The position numbers were made by a program, and so were the translations under genes. Below the pieces are notes generated by a model. The model did no database searches, was not told the DNA's origin, and saw only the letters and a program-made list of their open reading frames with translations. Shown one piece after another: positions 10,021 through 18,344 of a DNA stretch of 43,145 bases. Within the stretch, counting starts at the first letter, position 1. Every line of letters begins with the position of its first letter. The DNA is taken from assembly GCA_024401215.1 (NCBI GenBank), contig JAKSLL010000024.1:1-43145 (forward strand), in the 5' to 3' direction. The DNA is from Bacteroidaceae bacterium (GTDB lineage: Bacteria; Bacteroidota; Bacteroidia; Bacteroidales; Bacteroidaceae).

Positions 10021-10809
10021 TCACTTGTTCCATATAATTGTTGAATCTATTTTCTTTATCTTTATTGTCATGTCAGTTTCATCAATCATCTTCTTTATTG
10101 ACGTGACACTGTTGATGACGGTATCTATCTGCGAGATGAAGTTCTTGTGCGACAGGTACATCTCAATCATTATGTTGTGCCCGACATTAAAATATACCTT
10201 TACTCGCAATTTCTGTTTTACCGTAGAATAAGAAATGCCTGTACCCTCCATTTTGGATTTCAGAAGAACTTCTATGGTATTTTCACTCAAGCTCTTCTTC
10301 TTTGCCCTCTTTTGTGCTTCGAGAACAGTTTTTTTCCATAGCTCTTCTTTCCATGAAGGGATAAGCTCGTCTATTTTGCGCAGTACGGCGACAACATCCT
10401 CCGGATCGACTTGAAAGAAATACACAGAGTCGTAAATTCCCTCTATGTATAAGCGAAATCCTTCTGTTGTGGAGCCATTTGCAACGCCCTGTGCTTTGCA
10501 AAACTGCATGACGTAATTCTGGAACTTTACATTGAATATGTTTGAATAAGCTGAGCGTCTCCTGCTTACTGTCGGGAAAATGATGTCAGACCTGCTTATA
10601 CCAGAATTTGTTAACGCCAATAAGAAATCATCTAATGTGCAGGTTCTGTCTGTTGTCTCAAACTTATACTTTTTCAAGCTTTCAAACACTATAGTGTTCA
10701 GCCATTCGCTGTATATTGAATTTGGAATAGACTGGCCACGTGAAAAGGCTCCGACAATTTTGTTCATTAGCGCACGGCCGGTCTTTGGCTTTATATCTTC
10801 TTTCTTCAT
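10021..10809 (-). CDS. Unknown protein B of the MoxR-VWA cassette (paralogue of A)
   Basis: I do not recognise this 262-aa protein. I start it at the ATG at 10809 (MKKEDIKPK). A longer TTG-initiated frame exists, but its start lies inside the end of the repeat at 10813-11182. The C-terminal third (NTIEV, then KMEGTGISY, then LSHKNF) aligns by eye with the 232-aa protein encoded at 11180-11878 (NTVSN, TLEGTGIEY, LPYKDF), and both end in a helix rich in I/M and in K-I-K. The N-terminal region CTLDDFLLAL also parallels FTLNDLVEAL. The two are therefore diverged paralogues. It has no signal peptide or membrane segment. It lies 4 nt upstream of the MoxR gene. Confidence 0.82.
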   Translation of the reverse strand: MKKEDIKPKTGRALMNKIVGAFSRGQSIPNSIYSEWLNTIVFESLKKYKFETTDRTCTLDDFLLALTNSGISRSDIIFPTVSRRRSAYSNIFNVKFQNYVMQFCKAQGVANGSTTEGFRLYIEGIYDSVYFFQVDPEDVVAVLRKIDELIPSWKEELWKKTVLEAQKRAKKKSLSENTIEVLLKSKMEGTGISYSTVKQKLRVKVYFNVGHNIMIEMYLSHKNFISQIDTVINSVTSIKKMIDETDMTIKIKKIDSTIIWNK

Positions 10810-10812
10810 ATC

Positions 10813-11182
10813 TAAGTAGGTAATCAAAATTATTTATAAGTTCATCCTCGTAGGTGTGTTCTTAATATCTATACTCTCTTTTGAAACACCCTTGCGCTTA
10901 TCGCCTTCTCGTTCGCCTTCATTCTTTGGCTCCGACAAGTCGAGCGCTGCGCCCCGAGTCTTCGAAATCGATATTTAATCGATTCCTTGCCTCGTCTTAC
11001 TACTTCATCTTCAGTCACTATGCCCGCATCTGTCCGTCCTCAACAATAGCACTTGTTTCGGTCGCTTCCTAAATCGTGACATTTAGTCACGCTTCTTTAC
11101 GGGCGCTACCTTCAGCTGAAGATAGTAATCTGTATCAAAATAGAGTATATCTATTATAAAACTAATTTTGATCACCTACTTA
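10813..11182. mobile_element. MITE-like element A1 inside the cassette
   Basis: The ends are inverted: TAAGTAGGTAATCAAAATTA at the left, and the reverse complement of the right end is TAAGTAGGTGATCAAAATTA, with 19 of 20 matching. The interior has no credible ORF. It shares short blocks with element A2 (31249-31548) in inverted orientation: GATGCGGGCAT, TCGGGGCGCAGCGCTC and TAAGCGCAAGGG. The right end begins with the TAA stop codon (11180-11182) of the upstream gene, and the left end lies 3 bp from the ATG of the downstream gene. It splits the cassette without breaking either frame. No transposase is present, so it would be moved in trans. Confidence 0.78.
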
Positions 11183-11878
11183 TTGTCTTCCCTTTATGCG
11201 GATTGGTTGACCTATTATGTCCATTAACTCGTTAAGCTGATGTACCATATCCTCTACATGCTTAATCTTAGACATGAAATCCTTGTATGGCAGTCGGACC
11301 TTAGTTTCAAGTTTATGGTTGAGATAAAGTGTAAGGAACGCTTGCTGCTTATACAGATCCAGCTTGTACTCTATACCCGTACCCTCCAATGTGGTCTTTA
11401 CAATGTTTGAGACAGTGTTCTGGTTTATCTCAAGAATTTTCTCTTTCTTCCGTATGTTCTTAACATAATTCATGCCTCGCTCCACTAATTTAGGCATGTC
11501 AGAATCAAGTTTGACAAAGAAGTCCACCAATCCCATAAGTGTATATCTGTTTGATGGCGCCCATATTCTTGTCCTGTAGCCGGCAATTGTTATTTGAATG
11601 TCGTTTCTTGCACCTTCGAGCATGAAATCATAGTTAGTCATTCTTAACACCTCATGCTGATCTCCATAATAGTAGTATCTCGTATAATGCCTTGCAAGTG
11701 TTTCTTCATCTGTCAAACGTACAGCCCCCTTGGCAATAAGAGCTTCAACCAGGTCGTTCAAGGTGAATTCGTCATACTCCTTAGTTTGAGCATCATTGAT
11801 CAAATGCGTTGCCTCGTAAACTATCCACCTTATTACTTCTGGATCTATATTATAATCTAATCGTGTTTGCATAAGCAT
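11180..11878 (-). CDS. Unknown protein A of the MoxR-VWA cassette (paralogue of B)
   Basis: This 232-aa protein belongs to no family that I recognise. It is first in the leftward cassette and follows a well-formed promoter at 11945-11975. The C-terminal 90 residues (NQNTVSNIVKTTLEGTGIEY and onward to LPYKDFMSKIKHVEDM) are similar to those of the 262-aa protein two positions later. Both have a charged middle helix before the EGTGI-Y block. A second ATG two codons in (11872) is possible. Its stop codon TAA is the first triplet of repeat A1, so the last residues may have been altered by that insertion. It is predicted soluble. An adaptor or client of the MoxR-VWA machine is a guess based only on position. 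Confidence 0.8.
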   Translation of the reverse strand: MLMQTRLDYNIDPEVIRWIVYEATHLINDAQTKEYDEFTLNDLVEALIAKGAVRLTDEETLARHYTRYYYYGDQHEVLRMTNYDFMLEGARNDIQITIAGYRTRIWAPSNRYTLMGLVDFFVKLDSDMPKLVERGMNYVKNIRKKEKILEINQNTVSNIVKTTLEGTGIEYKLDLYKQQAFLTLYLNHKLETKVRLPYKDFMSKIKHVEDMVHQLNELMDIIGQPIRIKGRQ

Positions 11879-11944
11879 ATAACTAATGATGTTTTATTCG
11901 GTATTGTAATAAACCCGGAAAAAGGCTTGTTGTACAATCTTGTG

Positions 11945-11975
11945 CAAAAATAAGTACAATTTCGATAATTCGCAA
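11945..11975 (-). promoter_or_regulatory. Promoter of the leftward MoxR-VWA cassette
   Basis: On the minus strand, TTG (11973-11975) is followed after 20 nt by TATTTTTG (11945-11952), a clean TTG-N20-TAnnTTTG promoter. The start would be near 11938, leaving about 60 nt of leader before the ATG at 11878. Confidence 0.75.
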
Positions 11976-12070
11976 CAATAACTGCTCTTTTTCACTATTC
12001 TTCACCAAAAGAGCAGATGGCTACTGTGTAAGGGATGCGTGCTACAAGAGATAAACAATAACTTGTTGCT

Positions 12071-12395
12071 TTTAAACAAGGATTAAACCAAATTCGACCA
12101 AAATGTTGCAATGCTGTTGTTCTTACGGTTGAATTCCCAGAGCCAAAGGCTCTAACCTACATTATTCATGCTTCATAATGTAGGAGTTAATAGTTATAAG
12201 TTAATAGTTAAAAGTTGCCATTCGGAACCGTTTTTCCGCAAACTTGCAACTTTACAACTTAAAAACTCAACTTTTAACTTTTAACTATTAACTTTTAACT
12301 CCTGTATGAATAATACAGGCTAATTCGGTTGAATTTTGTTGAACCGAAGCTCGGCATAAGCCAATCTTTGTTTGAAAAAATATTCGCTGAATAGT
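12071..12395. repeat. Palindromic repeat B, copy 3 (diverged, with nested insert)
   Basis: The left arm reads AAACAAGGATTAAACCAAAT. The right end reads AATCTTTGTTTGAAAAAATA and is followed by GCTGAATAGTTAC, as in copies 1 and 2. The central AGAGCCAAAGGCTCT block is kept. An extra stretch is nested inside. It contains a hairpin (CCTACATTAT 12157-12166 with ATAATGTAGG 12175-12184) and a gttaatagtt/aactattaac palindrome (about 12186-12302). A 27-bp word at 12153-12179 recurs at 43069-43095. There is no ORF. Confidence 0.7.
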
Positions 12396-12520
12396 TACTA
12401 CTCTACAGGAGATTGTGTAAAAATGTTAAATTTAGGTGCCAAAACGGACTTTTTTTGCTGTTTTGTCATTTGTGATTGCATTTTTTTGACTGTTTTTGTT
12501 TGTTTTCAATGAAAAAGTAT

Positions 12521-12853
12521 TACTTTCGCAATATCTTTTACTTGCTGAAAGCCCCGTGGGTGGAAGGTGGGTATAGATACATATATACAAAAAGGCGTAC
12601 CTTTACGCTTTGGATTTGACGTTACTTGAACTTCGCAACTTCAAAAATTCCTGTCAAAAACAAAGCAACGGGAACGCCCCAAATAGGTGTATTGTATGCC
12701 ATCATTGGCTCACGGTGTTTCATATACCCTGTGCTGGTGTTGGTTCAATATACACGGCGTGGGGCTTTCAGCGTTGCTCGTTTCGACAGGAAGGGCAATG
12801 CGAAGGCCTAAGTAACGTGGGACGAGTAACAGGATAGGCTCCCACGTTTTTTT
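12521..12853 (+). ncRNA. Possible small RNA with promoter and terminator
   Basis: A TACTTTCG -7-like box (12521-12528) is preceded by TTTG at 12499-12502, 18 nt upstream. The segment ends in CGTGGGA (12816-12822) pairing with TCCCACG (12840-12846), followed by seven T residues. Between them lie about 300 nt with no convincing reading frame: two overlapping short frames of 61 and 75 codons show no domain. It does not match what I know of tmRNA, RNase P RNA, 6S or SRP RNA. The larger stretch 11879-13227 holds this, repeat B3 and the cassette promoter, and otherwise nothing I can identify. Confidence 0.35.
12816..12853 (+). terminator. Intrinsic terminator
   Basis: CGTGGGA and TCCCACG form a 7-bp stem closing a 17-nt loop, followed directly by TTTTTTT at 12847-12853. 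No annotated gene ends just upstream, so it implies a short transcript such as the candidate RNA at 12521. Confidence 0.6.
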
Positions 12854-13227
12854 GTCTATGTGTTAACCTTAAAATAATATCAAGAGAGACTATCGGGGAG
12901 TCTTAGTCATAGAAGAATCGGTATGATGTTTGAACTGTCTTCTATAACTAATAGCTCAATTTGCGGCAGACACGTCTGCTGTAATTTCGTGTGCCACTAC
13001 GTTTTGCAGACAATTCATCCTTTTGTGAAAGAAAAACACCAGCCATTATTCTATATAGATTCTATTCTCTTATTAGCTTTGTCGGGAATGTTTGCATCAT
13101 TATTATTCCAGCACTTCTGCACATAATGGGGTTGCTTGGGGTGATGATGTTACAAAAGACATTGAGAATTTTTCTCATGTTCTTGTGAAGATAAAATTTA
13201 AGTAGAATTTAAAACTGCAAAAAAGAC

Positions 13228-13437
13228 ATGGTTTTTGGAACAGCAAAATTCAAGTGTGACAACTGCGGTGAGCGATTTAATGGTCTTGCAGTTGAGTGGA
13301 ATGCGACAGCCTACATTGCACCAGTACGATGCCCTAAATGCGGAAGTATGCACACATATCCTGCAAATATAATGAATTTCGGTGGAGTGTTTGGTCCTCC
13401 TCCATTCTACAGAGCTATTTGGAAGAATCTTGAATAG
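13228..13437 (+). CDS. Small zinc-ribbon protein
   Basis: This 69-aa protein has two Cys pairs, C10-x2-C13 (FKCDNCGERF) and C35-x2-C38 (VRCPKCGSMH), spaced as in a zinc ribbon. The C-terminal tail is Gly/Pro/Phe-rich and carries no further motif. Small zinc ribbons bind nucleic acid or protein partners, and nothing indicates which applies here. The ATG at 13228 follows an A-rich leader (CTGCAAAAAAGAC). It lies 223 bp upstream of the dynamin operon on the same strand but has an intervening promoter-like box, so I do not include it in that operon. Confidence 0.7.
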   Translation: MVFGTAKFKCDNCGERFNGLAVEWNATAYIAPVRCPKCGSMHTYPANIMNFGGVFGPPPFYRAIWKNLE

Positions 13438-13622
13438 AAACTGATCTATAAAAGTAAATTGACAATTTAATACCTAAATCACATATAATTCAGATAATAT
13501 TATAAAAAAATGGACTTGGTTTCCTGCCTGATCAAGTTTGTAGACGCCATTAGATGAATTTATGGTGTTGACATCAATAAGATGGATGTTTAAATAGCTT
13601 AAATCTAGACGTAAAACAGTTA

Positions 13623-13630
13623 TAAATTTG
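13623..13630 (+). promoter_or_regulatory. Putative -7 element (TAAATTTG) of the dynamin operon
   Basis: TAAATTTG lies 30 bp before the ATG at 13661, giving a leader of about 25 nt. No TTG is well placed at -33, so the promoter may be weak or activator-dependent. Confidence 0.5.
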
Positions 13631-13660
13631 TATATATAAATTATAATCCCAGAATTTTCA

Positions 13661-15973
13661 ATGAATATTTCTACATATAAAGAGAATACATCGAAACTAA
13701 TGTCCATTGCTCAAAAAGCTTTGGATGAAAGGGTTATCTCCCAAGACGTTTATGACAATTTTGTTTCGCGTATTCAAAACAATGAATTCAGAATTACAAT
13801 AGTAGGTGAATTCTCATCAGGGAAATCGACTCTTATTGATGCTCTTATTGGTAAGGACATTCTGCCTCATTCTACTTCCGAAACAACGGCAACTCTTACG
13901 TATATTCACAGTATAGAACCTGGGCATGTAAAAGAGAATAAAGCTGAAATTTTCTTTTCTGATGGCAATACCAAATTAGTTGACTTTTCCACATTGAAGG
14001 AATATGTTACAGCATTTTCAAAAACTGTTGATGTGTTCTCGTCTATTGAATATGTAAATATTTATGTTCACATAGAGAACTTTGATAATAATATTGTTAT
14101 TGTTGATACTCCTGGGCTTAATGGAACGAATCACTACGAAGACCGTACTTTACAGGAAATAGCGAAAGCAGACGCAAGTATTTTTGTGTTCTCGCCTTCT
14201 GGAATTAAGGCAACCGAACAATCGTTCATGAAAGAAGAATTACTTAAACACCAAAAATCCTTCTTCTTTGTCATGAATCGTATAGATGATCTTCGCAAAT
14301 CAGAAGGAGAAAGCGTGGAGTCTAAATTGGATGAACTCGCAGATGATATTTCCCTTCGTTTTTTTGACGGGAAAAATGAAGTTACAAATATTTTTGGAGT
14401 GTCAGCATTAAAAGCTTTGGCGGCAAAAGATCATAGTATAGAGAAACTATATGTAGATGATTGCAATAACATTTCCGATGATGACCGTGCTCGTTTTTGG
14501 AAAGAAAGTCGCTTCGAGTTGTTCTTAAATAATCTGAAAGATTTTTTGGCTAATGAAAAGGAAACTGTATTTGTGAACAGCTTGTCAACACAATTGTCAT
14601 ACGAGTTTGATGATTGTCTTCAACGTATTGAACAAAGTCTTTTTGTTAACCAACCGAAAGAGGAATTACCTGCAGCAACAATTGTGAGGGATGAGATTAA
14701 CACTGCTAAATCACGTTTTGAAAACTATGAAAATGGTTTAGAGAAGAACGTTAATGCCCGAATGGACAATGTTGAGAAAAATCTCAAAATCAGTCTTGCT
14801 AATGTAGTTATGGCTGGTATGCAAAGGCTTGAAGAAGTTAAAAAACAAATTGATGGAATTAAAACTATAGACGAATTTTATAATACTTTTGGTGAAGATG
14901 GTTCAAAGGCTTCTTCAATTGTAAACAACTTCTACGATAGACATTATGAGGGTATAAACAGAAGTTTGGCAGACGAAATTATGTCTGTTAGAAACGAAAT
15001 GTTTTTGGAAATACGTAATTTGATTCCAAATATTGCTAATATAAAAAAAGCAAATGTGGAATCAGTAAATATTGGAAAAAAAACGTTCACTTATAATTCA
15101 AGCAATAACTCTTCCATGGCTCAGGCAAGAGTAAAGGAGTGTGAAGAAAGAATAGATCAATTGTACATAAAACAGGGTGAGTTTTTCAAAGAAAAAGCTA
15201 AAATTGATGATCAGTACAATTCATTAGAAAATCAAGCAAATAAATTAAGAAGTGATATTAATAGCGTTAACTATCGTATTAGCGCATTAGGAAGGCGTCC
15301 AGATGCTCAACTTGTTACTTGTTATAGGGAAGTTCGAGTTGAGCGTTCCAAGTGGAATCCACTACGATGGTTTGGAGATAAATACACAACAGAATCGGAA
15401 TCATATACAGATTATGACTATTCTGATCAAGAAGAGTATGATAGAAAAAAGAGTGATCTTAAATCCGAAAAGAGTTCGTTAAATCGCCAATTATCTGCAA
15501 TACAAAGGCAAATTGATGATCTACCAGACATGGAGTCTCAATTGCAAAGAATTGCAAGAGATATAGAACGACAACTCAAAGAAAAAGATTATCAACTTAA
15601 CGAAGTAAGAAAAGAAGAAGAAGCCAAGAGGAAGGAAATGGAAGCCGGTAGAGAAGCATTTTTGAATAGCCGTAAAAAAGCTCTAATCAATATGCTTCAA
15701 AGTATTCTGACTAATGAACAATCAGAATTACATCGCTCTCTTAAGAATGACTCCTTGCAATCACTCAAAGAACTTCGTGGCAATTTAGTTAGCATTATTC
15801 GTGATTATTTTAAGACAGAAAGCAGTAACTATATAAACCAACTGAATGTTATGCTAAGTAATATTTCTTCGGCGATGGAGAATGAAGAAATTGAACAAAA
15901 ACGGCACAGTCTTACTGTTAGTAAAAATAACTTACTACAATTGAAAAGTGAAATAGAAGCATTAACAATATAA
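13661..15973 (+). CDS. Dynamin-like GTPase 1
   Basis: This is a 770-aa dynamin-superfamily protein. The G domain is at the N-terminus: G1 GEFSSGKS (49-56), G2 threonines in SETTAT (73-78), G3 DTPG (149-152) and G4 NRID (206-209). Long, highly charged coiled coils follow (about 340-400, 485-550 and 590-770). Between the later coiled coils, residues 564-578 read KWNPLRWFGDKYTTE, an aromatic and basic patch shared with GTPase 2 at 572-587. It could be a coil tip that touches membrane or a partner. Dynamin-like proteins couple GTP hydrolysis to membrane tubulation, fission or fusion. Bacterial examples act in membrane repair and phage defence. It is first in the operon, with 12 nt to the next gene. 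It is more A/T-rich than the flanking core genes, which suggests transfer. Confidence 0.9.
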   Translation: MNISTYKENTSKLMSIAQKALDERVISQDVYDNFVSRIQNNEFRITIVGEFSSGKSTLIDALIGKDILPHSTSETTATLTYIHSIEPGHVKENKAEIFFSDGNTKLVDFSTLKEYVTAFSKTVDVFSSIEYVNIYVHIENFDNNIVIVDTPGLNGTNHYEDRTLQEIAKADASIFVFSPSGIKATEQSFMKEELLKHQKSFFFVMNRIDDLRKSEGESVESKLDELADDISLRFFDGKNEVTNIFGVSALKALAAKDHSIEKLYVDDCNNISDDDRARFWKESRFELFLNNLKDFLANEKETVFVNSLSTQLSYEFDDCLQRIEQSLFVNQPKEELPAATIVRDEINTAKSRFENYENGLEKNVNARMDNVEKNLKISLANVVMAGMQRLEEVKKQIDGIKTIDEFYNTFGEDGSKASSIVNNFYDRHYEGINRSLADEIMSVRNEMFLEIRNLIPNIANIKKANVESVNIGKKTFTYNSSNNSSMAQARVKECEERIDQLYIKQGEFFKEKAKIDDQYNSLENQANKLRSDINSVNYRISALGRRPDAQLVTCYREVRVERSKWNPLRWFGDKYTTESESYTDYDYSDQEEYDRKKSDLKSEKSSLNRQLSAIQRQIDDLPDMESQLQRIARDIERQLKEKDYQLNEVRKEEEAKRKEMEAGREAFLNSRKKALINMLQSILTNEQSELHRSLKNDSLQSLKELRGNLVSIIRDYFKTESSNYINQLNVMLSNISSAMENEEIEQKRHSLTVSKNNLLQLKSEIEALTI

Positions 15974-15985
15974 ATCTCATACATC

Positions 15986-18343
15986 ATGGAAGTAAACGAA
16001 TTGAAAGAACACAGTCAGATTAAAGAAAGTGTTATCACCCTCCTCGGTGAAGCCAAAGACATTTTTACTACGCATTTTGGCGAAACTAAAGAGGAAAATA
16101 TAAAAGCGTTCAATGAACTATCGGTAAAAACGAAAGAAGGACGATTTTCAATTATTGTTGTTGGAGAGTTTTCTGCAGGAAAGTCAACATTTCTTAATGC
16201 TTTGATGCGTGAGAAATATTTAGATTCATTCTCTAGTGAGACAACTGCAAACATAAATTTCTTGAAGTCTGTGAATGATTCTCCTTCAGGAAAACCGATG
16301 ATCAGAATTAACTATAAGGATGGAAACTGTGAAACTTCTGATGATGTGAGTTTTGAGAATATTCAGAAATATGTTAGCACCAAAGGAGAAAAAGATGTTG
16401 CTGCCAAAATAGAAAGTGTAGAGATATTTTTGGATTCTCCTTTCTTAAATGACGGAGTTGATCTTGTTGACTCTCCTGGACTTAATGGAGTTAAGGAGCT
16501 ACATGCTGATATAACAAAAAATCAGATGAAGGCTTCTCATGCTGCGATTTTTATGTTCCGAGCTACTCAGCCAGGGTCAAAGTCTGATTTTCAGACTCTT
16601 ATTGACTTAAAGAAATCGTGCAAGTCCATAATTGTTGTTCTCAATCGCATTGATGAAGCTGCGAAACAAGGTGAAGAAACTGTTGACGATATTGTAAATA
16701 AATTAAAAAACAGTTTCAAAGAAATGTTTCCTAATGAGAAGATTCCAGAGGTGTGGCCAATATCTGCATATAAGGCACTTGTTGCGCGAAGCAAAATGGA
16801 ATTGGATTATAATGAAAGAACAAAACACACTGATGAAGAGAAGCGTCATTATCTGGAAACTTCTCTTATAGAACCTTTTGAACACAGATTGTTACGTTAT
16901 ATTACAAAAGGCGAAAAAGCCAAGAACGAACTCCTGTCACCTATAGAAAAGGTCATTTCTGTTGCTGATGAAACTATTCAAGAATTAAATATTGAGAAAG
17001 AAACTCTCAATGGCAAGTTCTCTACAGATGAAATTAATGATCAGATAGATGCTGTCCAAACAGAAATTAAAGGTGTGAAGGACACAATTTCTCATAAAAA
17101 AGATGATGTTGTAAATGCTGTTGCAGATGCCATACGCAATGCAAGGAATAGCATCACTAGTGACACCAAAGATCTTAAAGACCAGACCCTTTTATGCCTT
17201 GATAATGAAACTGCACTTTCGGACTTAGAAAGTAATGTTCAATTATATGTTTCGCGTATAAAGTCTAAATACCAGTCTGTTTATAGCGATGCGTTAAGTA
17301 TGCTTGAGACAGAGTTCCGTAATGCCATTAGAAGAAATCTTGAGGGGTCAGTTGCTATTATAAACAAGCAATTAAGTTCTGTATGTGATAGCGAGAACTC
17401 GCTATTGTTCAAAGCTGTTGAAATAGACACATCTCATTTTAATGCAGATTTAGATTTGTCCAAATATGATTTGGACATTGCTTCAAAACAGGAAGAACGC
17501 AAGAATGTGTTAGAATCACAATATAAGGCAGAAGATGCTCAATACGACTGTGATACTATAAAGGCTAGAATTGTAAAGGTAGAAAACACTATGCAAGAAG
17601 CCAATGCTCAGTATACTACAGAAAAGACTACTATGCAAGATCCTGGAGTAACTATACGTAAGGAATGGCGTGAAAGAGAAGTCCGTACAACAAAACGTTC
17701 CATTTTTAATCCTATGAGATGGTTTGGAAGTAAGTGGAAAACAGAAATGCAGCAGTACCAAGAGGATGTTCCTGATTATACTGCACATAATTTTTATGTT
17801 CAGCAAAAGGCAGAACTCGAGAAACAGCATCAAGAACGAATGCATGAATTAGAAATGAAAAGAGAAAAGCTTGAAAATCAAATGTCTGAATTCGAAAGAA
17901 ATGCTCGTAATGCAAGAAAGTTCCAGATTGAACGAGAAGATCTTGAACGTCAAATAGAAGAACTACAAGCTGAACGAACCAAAAAGGTTGACAAGGCGAT
18001 TGAGAATCAACTTAAGAAAGCAAAAGTATACATAGAGGGCATATTCGAATCATTGGAAAAAGATAGCCGCTCTCAAGCACTAAAATCTATCAATGAGAAA
18101 GAAGATCAACTCACACAGCTGGCTATTGACATTCTTGAAAGTGAGATTGGAGAGGAACTGGAAACTAAGACCAAAAAGTTGGAGGCTTTGAAATCGAAAA
18201 TGACTCTCGCAGAACAAGATAAAAACGATCGTTTAATGAAAATTGATGAAGCACATTCTGCTTTGATTGGTCTTTTAGAAAAAGCAGAAGCTGTTCGTGC
18301 TGCTATTGATTCAATAGAAACTGATATAATCAAAGAACAATAA
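15986..18343 (+). CDS. Dynamin-like GTPase 2
   Basis: This 785-aa relative of GTPase 1 has G1 GEFSAGKS (60-67), G2 in SETTAN (84-89), G3 DSPG (162-165) and G4 NRID (220-223). The remainder is mostly coiled coil (about 325-400, 500-550 and 605-780). The block at 572-587, SIFNPMRWFGSKWKTE, closely resembles the patch in GTPase 1, and it is likewise preceded by a basic segment (REWREREVRTTKR) and followed by a Tyr/Asp-rich segment. The pair therefore probably arose by duplication and may form a hetero-oligomer, as in tandem bacterial dynamins. There is no signal peptide and no clear membrane span. It is followed after 1 nt by GTPase 3, so the two are translationally coupled. Confidence 0.9.
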   Translation: MEVNELKEHSQIKESVITLLGEAKDIFTTHFGETKEENIKAFNELSVKTKEGRFSIIVVGEFSAGKSTFLNALMREKYLDSFSSETTANINFLKSVNDSPSGKPMIRINYKDGNCETSDDVSFENIQKYVSTKGEKDVAAKIESVEIFLDSPFLNDGVDLVDSPGLNGVKELHADITKNQMKASHAAIFMFRATQPGSKSDFQTLIDLKKSCKSIIVVLNRIDEAAKQGEETVDDIVNKLKNSFKEMFPNEKIPEVWPISAYKALVARSKMELDYNERTKHTDEEKRHYLETSLIEPFEHRLLRYITKGEKAKNELLSPIEKVISVADETIQELNIEKETLNGKFSTDEINDQIDAVQTEIKGVKDTISHKKDDVVNAVADAIRNARNSITSDTKDLKDQTLLCLDNETALSDLESNVQLYVSRIKSKYQSVYSDALSMLETEFRNAIRRNLEGSVAIINKQLSSVCDSENSLLFKAVEIDTSHFNADLDLSKYDLDIASKQEERKNVLESQYKAEDAQYDCDTIKARIVKVENTMQEANAQYTTEKTTMQDPGVTIRKEWREREVRTTKRSIFNPMRWFGSKWKTEMQQYQEDVPDYTAHNFYVQQKAELEKQHQERMHELEMKREKLENQMSEFERNARNARKFQIEREDLERQIEELQAERTKKVDKAIENQLKKAKVYIEGIFESLEKDSRSQALKSINEKEDQLTQLAIDILESEIGEELETKTKKLEALKSKMTLAEQDKNDRLMKIDEAHSALIGLLEKAEAVRAAIDSIETDIIKEQ

Positions 18344-18344
18344 T

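Noticed and set aside
10810-10827. TTG-initiated six-residue extension of protein B
   Set aside because: These codons lie in the end of repeat A1. The ATG at 10809 is the natural start.
12610-12837. Two overlapping short frames (75 and 61 codons)
   Set aside because: They have neither recognisable domains nor good start context. They sit inside the candidate RNA, so neither is annotated as a gene.
12521-12853. tmRNA, RNase P RNA or SRP RNA
   Set aside because: The conserved cores of these RNAs that I know are absent, so only an unnamed small RNA is suggested.
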